In this document: positions 37,250-41,533 of the stretch, in pieces
Layout: each line of letters starts with the position of its first letter
How positions within the stretch are numbered: the stretch's first letter is position 1
From: Chromera velia
Lineage: Eukaryota > Sar > Chromeraceae
Direction: 5' to 3'
Assembly (NCBI GenBank): GCA_018398765.1
Contig: JAHBMJ010000213.1
Coordinates: 1-41,533, forward strand
Length of the DNA: 41,533 nucleotides
Program-made: the position numbers and the translations under genes
Notes under the pieces: model-generated
Told to the model about the DNA's origin: nothing
Databases searched by the model: none
What the model saw: the letters and a program-made list of their open reading frames with translations, nothing else

Positions 37250-40200
37250 GTTCTTTTGTGTTCTCTCTCTTGCTGAATTTTTCCTTTCTGTCTGGCACTC
37301 TGGCTTCAGAGTCGAGTGGGCGTGCTGTTCCTGGCTCAACTGATTTCCTTTCTAGTGCGAAGAAGAAATTGAGGTCAAGAATCATCAGGATAGATCCGTT
37401 GATTGATCCATCAGTCAAATTGCTGGGAGGGTTTGACGCGACAGAAGTTCTTTTGGGGGGATGGGCGCAGGTGCAAAAAAATCCAAATATTTCAAGACTT
37501 CTTGCATGAACTGCTTCACTTTCCAAACTCTTCTTGAACTGCTTTGGGGTGCTTTGTACATGCCTGCAGGTGCCAGGAGAGGGATATGGATCATGGCGAC
37601 TTTGTTCAGCGTCGTTCCACTGACGCCTTCATTATGGAGGCCAACCTTGCAGAGTTCCTCACCAGAAGGGCAGAGAAGAGTATTCTACATAGGGTCGGCA
37701 AGAAGGACGAGCACTCCAGAAAGAAAATCTGTGAGGTGAGTCAGTGAGTGAGTGAGTATATGGAAAGACAGACTTGGATCGACGGATCATCCGCTTTGTG
37801 CGAAGAAGATGTTTTCGATCGACAGAAGTTGTCCGAGTGGAGAAGAGAAAGAAGACCATGCATGAGAAAGAATGGCGATATGAATCAGGCAGACAATGGC
37901 CGGTGTGACGAGATCTGTTCCTTCGAGCCGTCTTTCCTGGAAAGCGCGAATCAAGATAAAATAGGCATAGAACTCTAGTGTGAGATCACACGGTAGCGAG
38001 GGCCAGAAGATTGGATCAGGGACAGGTAAGGGACATGTAGGCACAAGAAGAGACGCGCGAAGCTTTGAGACAGTGAGTGCTTGCGTGCCTGAACAGTCGA
38101 GTGTGCTGATCACTAAGCAAGCAAAGGGACCACTGAGGTTCCCAGGAAAATGAAGGGGGGGCCTGTGATCGGAAGTGTAAACGCGAAAGTTTATCTGACA
38201 GTCGTTCACCCAACCCTCTCTACCCCTTTCTTTCTTATTAATCGCAGGTTGACTGGAACCGCCATGTCAGTCCGTTTGATTGTGTGCGTGCATGCACTTT
38301 GGCGTTTTTCAATTGGGAGATGATCCAAATTGAGGCATCCATGCATGACGATGCGCATGAAAGCACGCAGGGCTTCTTTTTTTCTTTCCTTCTTTCTTTC
38401 TTTCTTTCTTTCTTTCTTTCACGTCCCATGCCATGCCTGCTCCTTCGGGTTTGTGTTTGAGGGTGCATGGAATTTACTTGCATTTTTTTTTTTTGCATCA
38501 GTTTAGCTGTTGACGGTCATAAGTTCGTGATGTCGGCGCAGACAGATGGCGGTGTCTTTTCTGCCTGTGAAGCCATTTCTCTCTACTTCACTTCTTGCCC
38601 TTGCTTCAGTGAACTACTCCTTTCCTCATGTTTGTTTGCATCTATGAACCAAGGCCGGTGCGTTGGCCCGCTTATATACCCACACTCTCATGCTCTTTCC
38701 TTTCACCATGGCTCTTTACGCATGCATCTGGCAGGAACGCGCAAAAGACCCAAACAAGTGCTACGACCCTATTCCAGGTCCGGAGGCGACTGAGTGAGTG
38801 AGTGAGCGGATAGGTTAGCTGCTGACTGAGTGAGCTGCTTGTGACATAAGAGAGTTGACACGTGACTGCGTGGCTGACTAAGCGAGTGTTTGCTTGATTT
38901 GCTAAGTGACCGAGAAAGCAATAAAAAGAGGGATGAAGAACAAACGGCTGCAGGCAGGAGGTGTGTGTGTCTCGTCTGCAGACACATTTACGGAGACAAG
39001 TTGAGTCGCTAAGGCGACCTGGTCGAATGGCATTTCTTGTCTAAGTGAGCTGTTGCGTATGCGATGAAGCCTTCGAAGGTAATGACGTGATTGATTCCCC
39101 TGCAGGACGTTTGTTTGATTTGATCGAGCTTGGTCCGGGATAAGGGAAAGGAAATGCAACTTCGAAACATCGCGTGCATCGCCACGGGATGACACGAGCC
39201 CTTGCAACGTTTCCTTTCCTTCATGCATGCATGCATGCATGCAGGAGTTTTGTTCGATACAAACTTCTACGCGGCGTCGGAGACGTACCAAGACGACTTC
39301 GGGATCGATTGTTCAGGGTGCGTGTGGACGCTTTGAATTATTCTCCTCAGGCATCGTTTCCTTTTTGCCTGCTGCCAGTGCGAATCTTCTCGCATGTGTC
39401 TACAATGAAGCGGAAGAAACAAAAAAGCTGCTGTGTGCGTGAAGATATTATGCGTCAGAGGCTCTCTCTCTCTCTCGTATCTCTGTCACCAGTCATCATT
39501 CTTGATCCTACACTCTCTATTCTATGCTTGTGAGTACATGTGCTCTGACAGCTCTGTACGTTTTCTGTTTGCAGCAACACTCCCCCCCCGGGCAGCCCTC
39601 AATCAGTGATCGATGAGGCCAGAAGGCTGAAGGACATGCATCTCGGAGCCGCGCTGTATGCGTCGATGAGGGGCATCGCAGAGGTCTGTCTGCATGTATT
39701 GAAATGTTCTGTCACTCTGTCCACCGTTTCTTCTTTCCCGTGATTTTTTTTTTTTGAGTCTTTGAATCAGCGGAATGCTGGCCGAGTTGCATAGTTCTCG
39801 CAAATGATGCTACTTGGTGACCTCTACTTAAGTCTACTTTGAAACGACGAAGCCAAGGCATTGGTTCCTGTCGTCGATCGTTCCTTTAGACTTTCTGCAT
39901 AGATCGCATTCATCCACAGATCCTGCTTTTATTTAGAATTCTGTATGTTGTATGCAAATAAACGCATGCGTCGTTCCTTTGGACTTTCTGCATAGACCGC
40001 ATTCATCCACAGATCCTGCTTTTATTTAGAATTCTGTATGTTGTCTGCAAATAAACGCATGCGTCGTTCCTTTGGACTTTCTGCATAGACCGCATTCATC
40101 CACAGATCCTGCTTTTATTTAGAATTCTGTATGTTGTCTGCAAATAAACGCATGCGTCGTTCCTTTGGACTTTCTGCGACTTTCTGCATAGACCGCATTC

Positions 40201-40712
40201 ATCCACAGATCCTGCTTTTATTTAGAATTCTGTATGTTGTCTGCAAATAAACGCATGCGTCGTTCCTTTGGACTTTCTGCATAGACCGCATTCATCCACA
40301 GATCCTGCTTTTATTTAGAATTTTGTATGTTGTCTGCAAATAAACGCATGCGTCGTTCCTTTGGACTTTCTGCATAGACTGCATTCATCCTCAGATCCAC
40401 ATACATGCATTTTCCCTCCCATCTGTCTGGAATGAATGGCTCTCTCTCTGCAGAGTGCCGACAACATGGTCAGACACCTCCAGTGCCCACAAACAATCTC
40501 ACAAGGCTTCATCATCCCGGATAGAATGAATTCTGTGAGAAAGGCATTCACAAACACAGAAGTCAGTCAGCAAGTCTCTCTGTCTCATTCTGTTCAATCG
40601 TGTTGTGCGGCTCTCAAGTACCAAGGGGTTCATGGATGTATGGAAGTGCTCATGCAGTCTCCATGCAGCCATGTCGACAAACACGTGTCTCTCCTGCGAG
40701 GCGTTTCAACTT

Positions 40713-40767
<55 letters not shown>

Positions 40768-41533
40768 ATTTGCATATGCATATGTGTGCGTTCTATCTTG
40801 CGAAGTAGCGAACTCCCCCTCCATCCATCTATCTGTTTTTCTTTTTGCTCTTTTTGTTTTGCTACCTTTCCTCACAAGTGTCCATTTCTGTCTCTGTCCA
40901 CGCTCATTTCCTTCGGCAATTATGTATCAAGTTTGGCTTTGAATTTCGATGTCGCGGCGCACATCCTGTGTGAGGCTCTGCCTGTCTGTCTTCTGATTGA
41001 TTCCTCATTGCAGGTCAACCTGGACAGCCGCATAGACTCCGAAAGAAAACGTCTCGCTGCGATCAGTGAATTTCTCGGCGATATGGGTTCAGTTGACGAG
41101 AGCAGCATGCTTGCAAGGTCAGTTTGTTTTTTTCCATCCATCGTTAACGTCTTTCAAGTTTTGGATTTCATTCTTTGTCTGCTCCATGGGTTAATGTTTG
41201 TTGAGAAATAAAGCAGCACCGCATTTGTTCCTCCAAGCATGCAGTTCCTGGAGCAAGCTAATAGAATCCATAAAGGCCCATCCACCCTTGGTGGTCCCTC
41301 AACAGGCATTGAAAAATCGACAACGTCTTTTCACCCATGCATGTGGCGATGAGGCCCCGACGGGCTTCAACTCCTCTTGCAATATCAGCAAGACTCTTCA
41401 CACGAGCCTTTCTAAACAAGCTTTTTCTGATTTGCCGAGTTCCTTTTCCCGGCTTGTTCCATCAATCGAGTTTCACTTCTTTTCTTTCTTGCAGAGAGAC
41501 GTCGGCGACTCTGGAAATGAAGCAGCGCACGAT
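35768..41533 (+). CDS. Secreted protein with nucleotidyltransferase-like motif, multi-exon, partial
   Basis: Exons supported by splice sites and phase: 35768-36185 (donor GTGAGT), then after the gap 36825-37124 (or 36690/36735/36780 as alternative starts), 37570-37735, 38248-38283 (short, less sure), 38735-38777, 39245-39317, 39575-39683, 40454-40561, 41014-41117, 41245 onward, and another acceptor at 41494; the gene runs off the window. Exon 1 and the post-gap exon do not share phase, so an exon is probably hidden in the gap. The N-terminus (MGCKAGSAHAVLLTIVLVCQ then VTRAAA) is a good signal peptide. LGSTTLLSDLDFRVE fits the hG[GS]...DhD signature of nucleotidyltransferase (pol beta) folds, and VLFDTNFYAASETYQDDF downstream could supply the third Asp. 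The remainder is helical and charged (IDEARRLKDMHLGAALYASM). Family not recognised; the enzymatic reading is inference and the substrate unknown. Confidence 0.6.
36294..36533. other. Assembly gap (240 N) flanked by G-runs
   Basis: N from 36294 to 36533, with poly-G on both sides (GGGGGAGGGGGGGGG before, about 16 G after). Length may be nominal. It probably hides an exon of the secreted-protein gene. Confidence 0.98.
36667..36850 (+). repeat. 45-base tandem repeat containing an intron acceptor and exon start
   Basis: Four copies of a pyrimidine tract plus TGCAG acceptor followed by GTACATGTTCACAACAGAC (the first has GTACATTTTC). Candidate exon starts are 36690, 36735, 36780 and 36825. The unit is a multiple of three and open, so each upstream acceptor used would add 15 residues (YMFTTDSIYFPSACR type). 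Confidence 0.92.
37173..37250. repeat. (TCTG)n repeat in an intron of the secreted-protein gene
   Basis: TGTC/TTTGTC tetranucleotide tract starting about 50 bases after the donor at 37125. Confidence 0.9.
38379..38421. repeat. (CTTT)n microsatellite in an intron
   Basis: TTTCTTTC units between the short exon at 38248-38283 and the exon at 38735. Confidence 0.9.
39881..40400. repeat. 93-base intronic minisatellite, five full copies
   Basis: Copies start at 39881, 39974, 40067, 40160, 40263 and a partial at 40356; the interval is 93 bases except one of 103, caused by a 10-base internal duplication. Copies are nearly identical and each full one contains GCAAATAAACGCATGCG, so AATAAA recurs five times. 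It lies in the intron between the exons at 39575-39683 and 40454-40561. Confidence 0.95.
40712..40767. repeat. (CT)n-(GT)n compound microsatellite in an intron
   Basis: CTCTCT followed directly by GTGTGT, inside the intron after the donor at 40562. Confidence 0.9.

Noticed and set aside
39881-40400. CRISPR-like array
   Set aside because: Whole 93-base units are repeated without unique spacers, and the locus is a eukaryotic intron.

Overview
The window is eukaryotic nuclear DNA: genes are broken by many short GT-AG (and one likely GC-AG) introns with pyrimidine-rich, usually TGCAG acceptors, intergenic stretches are AT-rich, and microsatellites are abundant. Domain content (TKL-type kinases, one-repeat-per-exon ankyrins, calpain, a resolvase-like protein with a possible mitochondrial leader) and intron style suggest an alveolate or related protist. 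A chromerid alga such as Chromera or Vitrella is my best guess, from style rather than a marker gene. Every exon model below was built by hand from splice consensus, reading phase and protein resemblance; none has transcript support.

Layout. (1) 389-4457, minus: an RNase H-fold (RuvC/Ydc2/Cce1 resolvase-like) protein with an acidic C-terminal tail. (2) 4458-5957: AT-rich, no gene seen. (3) 5958-11176, minus: a kinase-ankyrin protein whose kinase domain has lost both catalytic aspartates (pseudokinase). (4) 11221-15979, minus: a paralogue with an intact-looking kinase and ankyrin repeats, preceded in phase by an exon that resembles a diadenylate cyclase (DAC/DisA_N) domain. The boundary between 3 and 4 is only about 45 bases in my model, so they could be one gene. 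(5) 15980-17703: no gene seen. (6) 17704-23349, minus: a very large Pro/Ser/Gly/Cys-rich protein encoded mostly by one 4.9-kb exon. (7) 23350-28112: microsatellites, a candidate inverted-repeat element and no convincing gene. (8) 28113-34348, plus: a complete nine-exon calpain-family cysteine protease (826 aa model) with an acylation-type N-terminus and Cys/His/Asn triad retained. (9) 34349-35767: AT-rich intergenic. (10) 35768 to the window end, plus: a secreted protein of unknown family with a nucleotidyltransferase-like GS-x4-SDLD motif, interrupted by a 240-base assembly gap and cut by the window edge.

Most noteworthy: the DAC-like / kinase / ankyrin fusion, which would be a signalling protein joining a cyclic-dinucleotide-synthase fold to a protein kinase in a eukaryote. 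Second is an unusual splice-site architecture in the two plus-strand genes: exon-intron junctions have been tandemly duplicated (four donors 72 bases apart; four acceptors 45 bases apart and in frame), and other donors and acceptors sit inside GTGA, TGCA or CTGC repeats.
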